A stretch of 64,000 nt of DNA from RPQJ01 sp963846885 (lineage in GTDB: Bacteria > Pseudomonadota > Gammaproteobacteria > Steroidobacterales > Steroidobacteraceae). Within the stretch, counting starts at the first letter, position 1. Each line of letters opens with the position of its first letter. Below are positions 55,777 through 64,000 of this stretch, piece by piece. Both the position numbers and the translations under genes were made by a program. Below the pieces are notes generated by a model. The model was not told the origin of the DNA. It saw only the letters and a list, made by a program, of their open reading frames with translations, and did no database searches. Location of the stretch: assembly GCA_963846885.1 (NCBI GenBank), contig CAWJXS010000019.1:62001-126000 (forward strand), written 5' to 3'.

Positions 55777-55911
55777 GGAGGCCGGAATCCTCGCACCCTG
55801 CGCCACGAATAGCCATCGGCAGCCGCGGCTTCCTGCGCGCGGGAAACCCCGTCTCCCCGCGTTGCACCGTCTCGTTTAATCTCCGGGCCTGCGCACGACA
55901 GGGTGGACGGC

Positions 55912-56799
55912 ATGACCAAGGCAGTTCTGGGGATCATCGGGGGCTCGGGCATCTACGACCTGCCCGGCATCGAGGCCGTACAGTCGCTGCAACTGGCGAC
56001 GCCCTGGGGCGAGCACTCGGACGGGCTGCGCCGGGGACGCGTCGGTTCCACGGAGGTCGTGTTCCTGCCGCGCCACGGCCGCGGTCACCGCATCCCGCCG
56101 CACGAGATCAACTACCGCGCCAACGTCGATGCGCTGAAGCAGTTGGGCGTCACGGATCTCGTCTCGTTTTCGGCTTGCGGCTCGTACAAGGAAGCGCTGA
56201 GCCCCGGCACGTTCGTGCTCGTCGATAACTTCGTCGACCGCACCGTGCACCGGGCCAGCACGTACTTCGGCACCGGCTGTGTGGCGCACGTTTCGTTTGC
56301 GCACCCGGTCGGACCTGCGCTGCAGGATCGCATCGAGGGCGTGCTGCGTGCGGAAGGCATCCCGCACCAGCGCGGCGGCGTGGCCGTCTGCATGGAAGGG
56401 CCGCAGTTCTCCACGCTGGCCGAATCGCTGACCTACCAGGCCCTGGGCTACGACATCATCCACATGACGTCGATGCCCGAGGCGAAGCTCGCGCGCGAAG
56501 CCGAGATCACCTATGCCGTGGTTGCGATGGTGACCGATTACGATTGCTGGCACGAAGTGCATGGCGCCGTCGACGTCGCGAGCCTGTTGCGCGTCATGGC
56601 AGAGAATAATGGCAAGGCACAGCGCGTGTTCGCACGGCTTGCTCGCGAATTCCCGGCGCAGCGGGTGGCGTGTCCGGTGGGATCCGACCGCGCGCTCGAC
56701 GGCGCGATCCTCACCCACCCCGACGTGCGCGATCCCGCGCTCGTCGCGCGCCTGCAGACCGTGGCGGGTCGCGTGCTGCGGCCAGCCGGGGCCGCCTAG
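55912..56799 (+). CDS. mtnP: S-methyl-5'-thioadenosine phosphorylase
   Basis: 295 aa from the ATG at 55912, with AGGGTGGA upstream (a GTG at 55903 adds three residues). Phosphate-binding 'GIIGGSGIYDLPG' and 'PRHGRGHRIPPHEINYRAN'; substrate site 'GPQFSTLAES' and 'MTSMPEAKLAREAEITY'. It converts methylthioadenosine and phosphate to adenine and 5-methylthioribose 1-phosphate. First gene of a three-gene cluster with mtnA (3 bp downstream) and an aldolase. Confidence 0.92.
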   Translation: MTKAVLGIIGGSGIYDLPGIEAVQSLQLATPWGEHSDGLRRGRVGSTEVVFLPRHGRGHRIPPHEINYRANVDALKQLGVTDLVSFSACGSYKEALSPGTFVLVDNFVDRTVHRASTYFGTGCVAHVSFAHPVGPALQDRIEGVLRAEGIPHQRGGVAVCMEGPQFSTLAESLTYQALGYDIIHMTSMPEAKLAREAEITYAVVAMVTDYDCWHEVHGAVDVASLLRVMAENNGKAQRVFARLAREFPAQRVACPVGSDRALDGAILTHPDVRDPALVARLQTVAGRVLRPAGAA

Positions 56800-56802
56800 G
56801 CC

Positions 56803-57903
56803 ATGCTCGTCGACGGTCGGCCGTACCGCACGATCTGGCTCGCGGATGCAAGCGGCGACGTCGCCGTCATCGACCAGACGCGGCTGCCGTTCGAGTTCGT
56901 GATCCGCACGCTGCGCAGCGTCGCAGACGCCGAGGCCGCGATCCGTGACATGGTCGTGCGAGGCGCGCCGCTGATCGGCGTGACTGCCGCCTACGGCGTG
57001 GCGCTCGCGCTGCGGGAAAGTCCGGACGACTCGAACCTGGCAGCCGCAGTGGCCAGTCTCATCGCGACGCGGCCCACGGCCGTCAACCTGCGCTGGGCCG
57101 CGCAGCGCATGCAGCAGGCGCTCGTGCCGTTGCCGCCGCGCGAGCGTGTCGCACGGGCGTATGCCGAAGCCGCCGCGATCGCCGAGGAAGACGTCGAAGC
57201 CTGCGCGGCCATCGGACGGCACGGCCTCGCGCTGCTGCGCGACATCGCGGCCCGCCGTGCGCGGGACCGGCCGCTGAACGTATTGACGCATTGCAATGCC
57301 GGGTGGCTGGCCTGCGTCGATTGGGGCACGGCGCTCGCACCCATCTACGCGGCGCACGCCGCCGGGTTGCCCGTGCACGTGTACGTGGATGAAACCCGTC
57401 CTCGCAGCCAGGGCGCGTTTCTCACGGCCTTCGAACTCGGGGCGCATGGCATCGCGCACACGGTGATCGCCGACAACGCCGGCGGCCACCTGATGCAGCA
57501 GGGCGACATCGACGTCTGCTTCGTGGGCAGCGACCGGACGACGGCCACGGGGGACGTGGCCAACAAGATCGGCACGTACCTCAAGGCGCTCGCCGCGCAC
57601 GACAACGGCGTGCCGTTCTATGCCGCGTTGCCCGCGTCGACGATCGACTGGTCGCTGGGGGACGGGGTTGGGCAAGTGCCGATCGAGGAACGTTCGCCGC
57701 GCGAAGTCACGCACGTGCGCGGTCGTACCGCGGGCGGCGATTGCATCGACGTCGAGGTGGTCGCTCCGGGCAGCCCGGTGCGCAATCCCGGCTTCGACGT
57801 GACGCCCGCGCGACTCGTGACGGGCATCGTCACCGAGCGCGGCGTGGCCCAGGCCAGTCGCGCAGGGCTGGCAGCCCTGTATCCTGAGCATGCACGACCC
57901 TGA
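56803..57903 (+). CDS. mtnA: S-methyl-5-thioribose-1-phosphate isomerase
   Basis: 366 aa, eIF2B-like fold. Catalytic C164 in 'LTHCNAGWLAC' and D244 in 'VGSDRTTATGDVANKIGTY'; 'MVVRGAPLIGVTAAYG' is also conserved. Converts 5-methylthioribose 1-phosphate to 5-methylthioribulose 1-phosphate. Starts 3 bp after mtnP and overlaps the aldolase start by 14 bp. Confidence 0.93.
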   Translation: MLVDGRPYRTIWLADASGDVAVIDQTRLPFEFVIRTLRSVADAEAAIRDMVVRGAPLIGVTAAYGVALALRESPDDSNLAAAVASLIATRPTAVNLRWAAQRMQQALVPLPPRERVARAYAEAAAIAEEDVEACAAIGRHGLALLRDIAARRARDRPLNVLTHCNAGWLACVDWGTALAPIYAAHAAGLPVHVYVDETRPRSQGAFLTAFELGAHGIAHTVIADNAGGHLMQQGDIDVCFVGSDRTTATGDVANKIGTYLKALAAHDNGVPFYAALPASTIDWSLGDGVGQVPIEERSPREVTHVRGRTAGGDCIDVEVVAPGSPVRNPGFDVTPARLVTGIVTERGVAQASRAGLAALYPEHARP

Positions 57904-58579
57904 ACGCGCACGAAGTCGGGCAAGCGCGGCGGAGCGACTACAGATGCGGGATCAACGCGAGGACATCATCGGTGTGACGCTGGCGCTCGACGCCGCCGGC
58001 ATGGTGCCCAACAAGTCGGGCAACGTCTCATGCCGGGTGGCGGAAGGTTTCGCGATCACGCCGGCCGGCGTTCCATACCGTGAGCTGCAGCCGGAAGACA
58101 TCGTGACACTGCCGCTCGATGGTCCGCAGCCGGTGCTGAAGCGCAGCCCTTCGTCGGAGTGGCGCATGCACGCCGCCATCTATCGCGCCCGGCCCGACGT
58201 TGCGGCCATCGTGCACACGCACAGCCCGCGCGCCACGGCGCTCGCGTGTGCGGGCCGCGGTATTCCTGCCTTCCATTACATGATCGCGCTGGCCGGCGGC
58301 GACGTGCGCTGCACGCCGTATGCCACGTTCGGTACGCCGCAGCTGGCCGAGTCGGCCGTGCGCGGACTCGAGGGGCGCCGCGCCTGCCTGCTCGGCAATC
58401 ACGGCGTCATGGCGGTGGGGACGTCACTGGCGCGCGCGCATGCGGTCGCAATCGAAGTGGAGAACCTGGCCGGAGAGTACCTGTCGCTGCTTGCCGCTGG
58501 CCTGGAGCCGCAACTGCTCGACGAGGCGGAGATCCAGAACGTCGTCGCCCGGTTCACGGACTACGGCCGGTTGGGTTGA
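57890..58579 (+). CDS. Class II aldolase, probable methylthioribulose-1-phosphate aldolase (Ald2-like)
   Basis: 229 aa. Zinc ligands H109, H111 ('VHTHSPRA') and H171 ('LLGNHG'), catalytic Glu E90 ('SSEWRMH'). The blocks 'GIPAFHYMIALAGGDVRCTP' and 'YATFGT' resemble fuculose-phosphate aldolases rather than the MtnB dehydratase. Directly after mtnP and mtnA, with no mtnB/C/D-like genes in the window, it most likely splits 5-methylthioribulose 1-phosphate into dihydroxyacetone phosphate and 2-methylthioacetaldehyde, as in the DHAP shunt. MtnB cannot be fully excluded, since both enzymes share this fold. Confidence 0.78.
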   Translation: MHDPERARSRASAAERLQMRDQREDIIGVTLALDAAGMVPNKSGNVSCRVAEGFAITPAGVPYRELQPEDIVTLPLDGPQPVLKRSPSSEWRMHAAIYRARPDVAAIVHTHSPRATALACAGRGIPAFHYMIALAGGDVRCTPYATFGTPQLAESAVRGLEGRRACLLGNHGVMAVGTSLARAHAVAIEVENLAGEYLSLLAAGLEPQLLDEAEIQNVVARFTDYGRLG

Positions 58580-58833
58580 CTCGCGCGCCGCAGGCGCCAG
58601 CGGCTGCCCAGGTACTGGCCGCCGAAATAGGCGGCGACGAACAGCGGCAGCAGGCTCCAGCGGAAGGGCAGGCCGGCTGCGTGGCGCATATAGACGACGA
58701 GCGGCACTACCGCGTGCACGGCGACGAACCACTGCACCGAGAACTTGGCGACCCCGGCCCGCCAGTAGCCGAACGGCACGTTCAGCACGAACGTGGCCGC
58801 GATGACGAGCGCATACGACGGCCACGCGCTCAA
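58561..58833 (-). CDS. Small conserved membrane protein
   Basis: 90 aa with three hydrophobic helices. 'FVLNVPFGYWRAGVAKFSVQ' and 'FGGQYLGSRWRLRR' look like a known but uncharacterised short membrane family. Its 3' end overlaps the aldolase stop by 19 bp, tail to tail. No function known. Confidence 0.65.
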   Translation of the reverse strand: MSAWPSYALVIAATFVLNVPFGYWRAGVAKFSVQWFVAVHAVVPLVVYMRHAAGLPFRWSLLPLFVAAYFGGQYLGSRWRLRRASQPNRP

Positions 58834-58885
58834 AGGCTGGCACCTGCCGGGCTCAACGTGCCGGGCCTGGCGCGCTGCACGGCTG

Positions 58886-59497
58886 TCAATGCGGCTTGCG
58901 GGCCATCAGCCGGTCGGTCCACGCGATGCCGAGCGCGGACAGGATGAAGACGGAGTGGATGATGGTCTGCCACATCACTCCATCGGCCGTCACCGTCGTG
59001 CAGCCCTTGCCGTTCGCGCCGGCCGCGCTCAGCGCCTGCGCCGCCTCGAATGCGGCCACCGTGCCGCACACCGGCAAGCCGCCGATCGTGCCGGCTTCGA
59101 TGAACGTCTTGAGCAGGTGAATCGAGCTGATGCCGATGATCGCCATGGCGAGCTTCACCTTCAGCACGCTCGCGTTCACGTGGCTCAGCCACTCGGGCTG
59201 GTCCGGGTGCCCCTGCAGGTCGAGACGCGAAACGAAGGTTTCGTAGCCGCCGACGATCACCATGACCAGCAGGTTCGAGATCATCACCACGTCGATCAGG
59301 CCGAGCACGATCAGCATGATCGACTGCTCGGTCAGCGTCGGCGCGGTGACGATCAGGTGCAGCAGTTCCTTCAGGAACAGGAACACGTAGACGCCCTGCG
59401 CCACGATCAGGCCGAGGTAAAGCGGCAGCTGCAGCCAGCGTGAACTGAAGATGAGCGAGGCCAGGGGGCCCATGCGCTTGCGTTCGTCAGTGCTCAT
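58886..59497 (-). CDS. UPF0114 / YqhA family membrane protein (TIGR00645)
   Basis: 203 aa, about four membrane segments. 'FSSRWLQLPLYLGLIVAQGV', 'GLIDVVMISNLLVMVIVGGY' and 'VKLAMAIIGISSIHLLKTFI' are the family signatures. Slightly longer than YqhA (about 165 aa) because of a loop with two Cys between the last helices. Function unknown. Confidence 0.9.
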   Translation of the reverse strand: MSTDERKRMGPLASLIFSSRWLQLPLYLGLIVAQGVYVFLFLKELLHLIVTAPTLTEQSIMLIVLGLIDVVMISNLLVMVIVGGYETFVSRLDLQGHPDQPEWLSHVNASVLKVKLAMAIIGISSIHLLKTFIEAGTIGGLPVCGTVAAFEAAQALSAAGANGKGCTTVTADGVMWQTIIHSVFILSALGIAWTDRLMARKPH

Positions 59498-59566
59498 TTA
59501 TTCGTCAGGTAAGTCAGCGAAGGGGCCGCAAGGGTAGAGCCCGGCGCGCGTCCTGCCAAGCCCGGG

Positions 59567-61003
59567 TCACGCCTCCGGCAGCAGCTTTCGATAGATTCCG
59601 GTGTTGGCGACGTCGCCAGTGCCCGCGAATCTGCGCGGCAACTCCAGCTCGAACCGCGAGCCGGCGCCCAGCGTGCTTTGCACCGAAATCGCGCCGCCCA
59701 TGGCATACGCAAGGTACTGCGAAATGACGAGTCCCAGCCCCGTCCCCTCGCGGTTCTGCGTGCCGCTGCCGCCCACCTGCACGAACGGGCGGAACAGCCG
59801 GGTGATGTCCTCGGCCGCGATGCCTGGCCCGGTGTCCTGCACGACGATGGTCACCCTTGCGTCGTCGCCGCTGGCCTCGAGCACGACGCTGCCGCCATCG
59901 GTGAACTTGATCGCGTTCGACAGCAGGTTCGAGACGATCTGCGCTACCCGCATCGGGTCGCTGGTGACCTGTCCGACGCTCGGCGCGATGCGCGCCTCGA
60001 TCTGCAGTCCTTTGCGGGAGGCGGTCGACGCCATGGCATCGCAGCGGCGCTGCAGCAGGTCGGCCAGGTCGAATTCCTGCGGCGACAGGTGCAGCCGGCC
60101 CGCTTCGATCCGCGAGATGTCCAGGATCTCGTTGATGAGCTCGAGCAGGATGTGCGCCGATTCCTGCACGATCGACAGCTGGTGGCGCTGCTCGTCGGTG
60201 AGCGGCCCGGCGAGCCCCTGCACCACGATGTCGGTGAAGCCGATGATCGAGTTGAGCGGCGTGCGCAATTCGTGCGAGACGGTGGAAAGAAACGTCGTCT
60301 TGGCGCGGTCGGCCTGTTGGGCGCGATTACGTGCGGCCAACAGCTCCTGGGTGCGCGCCTGGACGGTGTCCTCGAGCCGCGCGTTGGCGCTGGCTGCAGC
60401 TTCCTGAGCCTGCCGCAACTCGGTGATCTCCGTGGACACGGCGCCGACGGCATAGATGGTGCCGTCGGCCGTGCGCAGAGGAAACTTCATGGAAAGGAAC
60501 ACGCGTTCGCCGTCCTCGCCTTGCGACCGTTCCTCGAACGACAGCGGATGCCCGGATTCGACGACCTGGCGGTCGAAGTCGTCGTGGGCGGCGGCACACG
60601 CGGGCGGGTGCATGCTGGCGCGCGTTCGCCCGATCAGCGTCGCGACGGGTCTTCCAATGACCTTGGCAGCCGCTTCGTTCATGAGCAACGCGCGCCCCCC
60701 GCGATCGAAGACGTAGATGGGTGCCGCGCTGGCGTTGATCACTTCCTGCAGCAGATCGCGAGTCTCGACGGTCGAGCGGGCCAGCTCCGTCTGCGCCTTC
60801 TCGGAACGCGCCCGCAGCGTCAAAGCCACGGCAGTGAGCGCGACGAAAGCCACGGCACTGAAGGCGCCGCCGATCAGCAGGAGTCGCGGGTGGTCGCTGA
60901 AGTACACGCCGCCGAGGACGGCCGTAAGCAACGTCCACACGAGACCCGCCCCGAGATAGAGCAGCGGGAGCCGGCCAGTCCAGCGGGAGGCGATTCCGTG
61001 CAT
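59567..61003 (-). CDS. PAS-domain sensor histidine kinase
   Basis: 478 aa. Two membrane helices within residues 12-65, a coiled segment, a PAS domain (about 88-200, 'INASAAPIYVFDRGGRALLM'), a second coiled coil, the DHp helix with phospho-His in 'FLSTVSHELRTPLNSIIGFT', and the ATPase ('NLLSNAIKFTDG', 'DTGPGIAAED', 'GTGLGLVIS'). No receiver domain and no response regulator beside it. Divergent from the TonB receptor, with 135 bp between the starts. Confidence 0.9.
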   Translation of the reverse strand: MHGIASRWTGRLPLLYLGAGLVWTLLTAVLGGVYFSDHPRLLLIGGAFSAVAFVALTAVALTLRARSEKAQTELARSTVETRDLLQEVINASAAPIYVFDRGGRALLMNEAAAKVIGRPVATLIGRTRASMHPPACAAAHDDFDRQVVESGHPLSFEERSQGEDGERVFLSMKFPLRTADGTIYAVGAVSTEITELRQAQEAAASANARLEDTVQARTQELLAARNRAQQADRAKTTFLSTVSHELRTPLNSIIGFTDIVVQGLAGPLTDEQRHQLSIVQESAHILLELINEILDISRIEAGRLHLSPQEFDLADLLQRRCDAMASTASRKGLQIEARIAPSVGQVTSDPMRVAQIVSNLLSNAIKFTDGGSVVLEASGDDARVTIVVQDTGPGIAAEDITRLFRPFVQVGGSGTQNREGTGLGLVISQYLAYAMGGAISVQSTLGAGSRFELELPRRFAGTGDVANTGIYRKLLPEA

Positions 61004-61037
61004 GGTTCCTTCCGCAAATCAAGCACTCATTTGCAGT

Positions 61038-61066
61038 TTGAAAGTATCCGCCTGTTGGGCTATAGA
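61038..61066 (+). promoter_or_regulatory. Sigma70-type promoter of the TonB receptor gene
   Basis: TTGAAA (61038-61043), a 17-bp spacer, then TATAGA (61061-61066), about 70 bp before the GTG start. Both boxes are close to consensus with ideal spacing. Confidence 0.6.
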
Positions 61067-61138
61067 TTCGAGCCGTAAAGCGCGCTGATCTGGGGGTTGG
61101 CCTATTTCGGTCGGCCGGGTCTTCTGGGAGGAAAACGC

Positions 61139-63508
61139 GTGTCCACTAAGTATCAATCGCCGCGCCTCGCCGCGGCGGTCGCGGCTGCGCTCGGAGTCTC
61201 CGCCCCGTTTACCGCAAGCCTTGCCCAGCCAGTCGCCGACGACGGCTCGGTGCTCGAGGAAATCATCGTCTCGGCCACCCGGCGCGACGTCAACGTCCAG
61301 GACATTCCTTTCAACATCGTGGCTCTCGGCGCCAAGGGGCTCGACGAACTGCGCATCACCAACCTCGCTGAATTTGCGCGCGCGGTGCCGGGCCTGTTCG
61401 TAGCCGACCAGGGACCGCGCGGCAGCAACCTCATGACGGTGCGCGGCCTGAACGTCAGCTCGATCAATGCGAGCGAGTCGGTGGGCAACACCACGGGCGG
61501 CACGGTCGCGACCTACCTCGGCGACATTCCGTTATCCATCGATCTCAAGATGATCGACCTCGAGCGGGTCGAAGCGCTGCTGGGCCCGCAGGGCACGCTG
61601 TATGGCGCAGGCACGCTCGGCGGCGCCATCCGCTACATCCCGAATCGGCCTGACCCCAGCGTCACCGAGTTCGAGGTAGGAGGGCGCACGTACACGCTGG
61701 GCCAGAGCGACGGCATCGGTTACGACCTGTTCGGCGTCGCCAACGTCCCGCTCATCGATGACCGCATGGCGCTGCGCGTGGCAGCGGGTTACACCGACGA
61801 TCCGGGTTTCATCGACTATGACTACATCGTGCGCGAGCCCGGTGTCTCCAATCCGCAACCGGACTTCAGTGATCCCGCCGCAGTCGCGGCCAACCTGCGC
61901 AAGGTGAAGGACGCCGACACCGAGCAGACGTTCACGGGCCGTGCCGCACTTTTCTGGCAGATTTCCGAGACGCTCGACACCACGCTCACGTACTACCACC
62001 AGGATCAGCAGGTGGGCGCCCGCACGGTGAACCACGACGAGGCGTTCAACAGCGGCAAGTACACGTCGGCCCATCGCTTTCTCGAGCCCAACGACAGGAC
62101 CAACGACCTCATCGCGCTGGAAGTGCGCTGGGACCTCGGCTTCGCCCAGCTCACTTCAGCCACCGGTGTCTCGAAGTTCGAATCGGAAGGGCAGCGCGAC
62201 CAGACCGACCTGCTGATGGACTTCGATTACGGGTACGAGGATTTCCCGCAGTTCGCGGCTTACACGCGCGAGACGGCCGAAGAGGACTCCCTCAACCAGG
62301 AACTGCGGCTGGTGTCGCAGGGAACCGAACGCTGGAACTGGATCGTCGGCGCGTTCTACAACAAGCTGGATGCCGAGACGAGCAGCTCCGAATTCACGCC
62401 CGGCATTCCCGAATGGTACGGGTTGCCGCCGGGCACTCCCGACCTTGAATACCTGGCGAAGTCGGACCAGACCGCGGAGGAGACGGCCCTGTTCGGCGAG
62501 CTGGGCTACAACTTCACCGAGGCGTGGCAGGTGACGGCTGGGGCGCGCTGGTTCGACTTTGAAGACGACGTGAAGCTGCAAGTGGCTTTTCCGTTCTTTG
62601 CCGATCCGCCGGGCGCCATCCAGCCGGTCGGCGACGCCAACAAGACCGGCGACGACGGCATGATTTTCAAGTTCAACACGTCGTATGAGTTCAACGACGA
62701 CGCGATGGCTTACCTCACGGTGAGCGAAGGCTACCGCCGCGGAGGACTGAACTCCGGACCGCCCTGTGTCGATTCCCCGCCGGATGGGCAGACGTTCTGC
62801 CTGACGCCGGACGAAGTGCTGATCGAGCCCGACACCACCACGAACTACGAAGTGGGCCTGCGCAGTGTCTGGCTCGATGGCCGGTTGCTGCTGAACGCTG
62901 CCGTCTATTTCATCGACTGGAAGGACATCCAGATCCAGGGCACGAGCAACACCGGTGGCGTGCCCATCACGGTGAACGGCGGCAAGGCGGAGAGCCAGGG
63001 GATCGAACTCACGACGCGCTGGAGCATCACCGACAATCTCGAGCTCGCGGCCAACTACACGTTCAACGACGCGCAACTCGCCGAGGACGCGCCAGGGTTG
63101 GTCGATGGCGTGGACGCCTTCGACGGCGACCGGCTTGCAGGTTCGCCGGAGCAGCAAGGCACGTTGTTGCTCGCCTACACGCGCCCGCTCGACAACGGGC
63201 TCACCGTCATGGCGGACTACTCGCTCAGCGCGGTCAGCAACGTCTACACCAAGGTCGGTTTGCGTGATAACGGCGAGGCACTGCCGGGTTGGGCGGTGCA
63301 TGGCCTCTCGTTCGGCCTGACCGATGGAACGTGGACCGCGCGCCTGTATGCAGACAACCTGTTCGACAAGTACGCCGTCACGTCGGTGCGTCGCGACCCC
63401 AGTTACATCCGTCGGGTCAGCGACTACTTCGACTCGCGCACGTATTTCCAGAGCATGCTGCGTCCACGCACCGTCGGCCTCGAGTTCAGTTACCGGTTCG
63501 ACCTCTGA
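61139..63508 (+). CDS. TonB-dependent outer-membrane receptor
   Basis: 789 aa from the GTG at 61139, which has GGGAGGA 8 nt upstream; an ATG at 61097 lacks one. A signal peptide is followed by the TonB-box region 'LEEIIVSATRRDVNVQDIPF', the plug ('NLMTVRGLNVSS', 'ERVEALLGPQGTLYGAGTLG') and a 22-strand barrel ending 'EFSYRFDL'. Of the FecA/CirA-like group that takes up carbohydrates, metal complexes or xenobiotics; the ligand is not evident. The TPR gene 7 bp downstream is a typical partner. Confidence 0.92.
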   Translation: MSTKYQSPRLAAAVAAALGVSAPFTASLAQPVADDGSVLEEIIVSATRRDVNVQDIPFNIVALGAKGLDELRITNLAEFARAVPGLFVADQGPRGSNLMTVRGLNVSSINASESVGNTTGGTVATYLGDIPLSIDLKMIDLERVEALLGPQGTLYGAGTLGGAIRYIPNRPDPSVTEFEVGGRTYTLGQSDGIGYDLFGVANVPLIDDRMALRVAAGYTDDPGFIDYDYIVREPGVSNPQPDFSDPAAVAANLRKVKDADTEQTFTGRAALFWQISETLDTTLTYYHQDQQVGARTVNHDEAFNSGKYTSAHRFLEPNDRTNDLIALEVRWDLGFAQLTSATGVSKFESEGQRDQTDLLMDFDYGYEDFPQFAAYTRETAEEDSLNQELRLVSQGTERWNWIVGAFYNKLDAETSSSEFTPGIPEWYGLPPGTPDLEYLAKSDQTAEETALFGELGYNFTEAWQVTAGARWFDFEDDVKLQVAFPFFADPPGAIQPVGDANKTGDDGMIFKFNTSYEFNDDAMAYLTVSEGYRRGGLNSGPPCVDSPPDGQTFCLTPDEVLIEPDTTTNYEVGLRSVWLDGRLLLNAAVYFIDWKDIQIQGTSNTGGVPITVNGGKAESQGIELTTRWSITDNLELAANYTFNDAQLAEDAPGLVDGVDAFDGDRLAGSPEQQGTLLLAYTRPLDNGLTVMADYSLSAVSNVYTKVGLRDNGEALPGWAVHGLSFGLTDGTWTARLYADNLFDKYAVTSVRRDPSYIRRVSDYFDSRTYFQSMLRPRTVGLEFSYRFDL

Positions 63509-63515
63509 GCGCGTC

Positions 63516-64000
63516 TTGAAGCAAGGCTCGAGCGACCTCCTGGCTCGCGGCGTCCGGGCGGCTGAAGCCGGCCGCGTCCAGGAAGGGCTCGAGTCGATCC
63601 GCGCAGCCTGCGCGGCAGACCCGGCGGATGCCGAAGCCCTTGCGCAGCTCGGTCGCTGGTTGTCACGTCTGCACCGGTTCGATGAATCGGTGCGGGCGGC
63701 GCAACGAGCGCTGGCGCTGGGGCCGCGACAGGCGCGCACCTTCGATACCGTTGGCGTCGTCCTCAGTCGCGCGGGTCTGCACGAACAGGCGGTAGCCTGC
63801 TTCGCGCAGGCCGTCGCGCTCGATCCAGCGAGTGCCAGCCAGTATTTCAATCTCGCGGCGTCGCTGAAATTCCTGGGGCGCTTCGACGCGGCCGCGGATG
63901 CGTATGAGACGTGCCTGCGACTCGACCCGCGTTTCTGGCGGGCGCACTCCGCACTCGCCGCCACGCGCACCCAGACGCCGGCGAGCAATCATGTCGAGCG
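63516..64000 (+). CDS. TPR protein, N-terminal part (TPR-sulfotransferase type)
   Basis: Open from a TTG at 63516 to the right edge. At least three TPR repeats: 'AEALAQLGRWLSRLHRFDES', 'TFDTVGVVLSRAGLHEQAVA' and 'QYFNLAASLKFLGRFDAAAD'. The last visible block, 'WRAHSALAATRTQTPASNHV', is the junction seen in TPR proteins with a C-terminal sulfotransferase domain, which commonly follow TonB receptors. The sulfotransferase part would lie outside the window, so that label is an inference. Confidence 0.75.
   Translation, partial: MKQGSSDLLARGVRAAEAGRVQEGLESIRAACAADPADAEALAQLGRWLSRLHRFDESVRAAQRALALGPRQARTFDTVGVVLSRAGLHEQAVACFAQAVALDPASASQYFNLAASLKFLGRFDAAADAYETCLRLDPRFWRAHSALAATRTQTPASNHVE

Noticed and set aside
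55876..57891. 671-aa minus-strand ORF opposite mtnP and mtnA
   Set aside because: Antisense shadow; mtnP and mtnA are full length with catalytic residues.
62156..63988. 610-aa minus-strand ORF opposite the TonB receptor and TPR gene
   Set aside because: Antisense shadow; TonB plug and barrel motifs and TPR repeats are on the plus strand.
1..64000. CRISPR arrays, tRNA or rRNA genes, integrases, transposases
   Set aside because: Looked for regularly spaced repeats, tRNA-like folds and mobile-element proteins; none seen. The palindromes at 13 kb and 21 kb have no associated transposase here.

Overview
The window is a high-GC bacterial chromosome segment, densely packed, with a few gene-poor gaps. 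The content fits a free-living, aerobic gammaproteobacterium: a TonB-dependent receptor paired with a TPR/sulfotransferase-type protein, a DUF3187 outer-membrane protein, CsbD/DUF3309/DUF4398-OmpA stress genes, a CZB-GGDEF protein, a TakP-type TRAP transporter and many exported peptidases. I would guess something near Steroidobacterales or Xanthomonadales. That is inferred from gene content only, because no rRNA or other phylogenetic marker is present. I saw no tRNA, rRNA, CRISPR array, transposase or phage gene.

Layout. 1-8 kb: end of a beta-helix protein, a RidA/chorismatase-like protein, a zinc-sensing but degenerate GGDEF protein, CsbD, an MFS exporter, a DUF3604 lipoprotein and a serine hydrolase. 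8-13 kb: a DUF3187 protein, then a tightly coupled plus-strand operon (52-aa carbonic-anhydrase-tail-like ORF, exported cyanophycinase, Tat-exported aldo/keto reductase, NTP/NDP-exchanger-like transporter). 13-25 kb: exported KatG, an exported M20 peptidase with altered metal ligands, a hybrid histidine kinase split by a frame break, an M14 carboxypeptidase and a GGDEF-EAL protein. Between the last two lies a 361-bp nest of palindromes. 25-30.6 kb: a D,D-peptidase, then a cluster of stress-type small genes nearly all broken by frameshifts. 30.6-44.5 kb: a ten-gene minus-strand operon of peptidases, transporters, two class III aminotransferases, a semialdehyde dehydrogenase and a two-subunit CoA-transferase. 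44.5-55.8 kb: a broken tandem aspartyl protease, an amino-acid permease, a TRAP transporter whose binding protein is convergent with its permeases, a flavodoxin-like protein, a ScyD/ScyE-like protein, a CadC-like regulator and a glycerophosphodiesterase. 55.9-58.6 kb: mtnP-mtnA-class II aldolase, a probable methylthioadenosine 'DHAP shunt'. 58.6-64 kb: two small membrane proteins, a PAS histidine kinase, a TonB receptor behind a clear sigma70 promoter, and the start of a TPR protein that runs off the window.

How the genes fit together. The main theme is uptake and breakdown of peptides and amino acids: exported peptidases (M14, M20, M14-DUF885 fusion, HENGH zincin, cyanophycinase) feed amino-acid permeases and an aminotransferase / semialdehyde dehydrogenase / CoA-transferase route. 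A second theme is c-di-GMP and histidine-kinase signalling.

Caution on sequence quality: at least a dozen genes carry single-base reading-frame breaks whose two sides join into a normal family protein. Indel errors in a long-read assembly explain this best. For those genes I give the span of the intended gene and say where the frame breaks.
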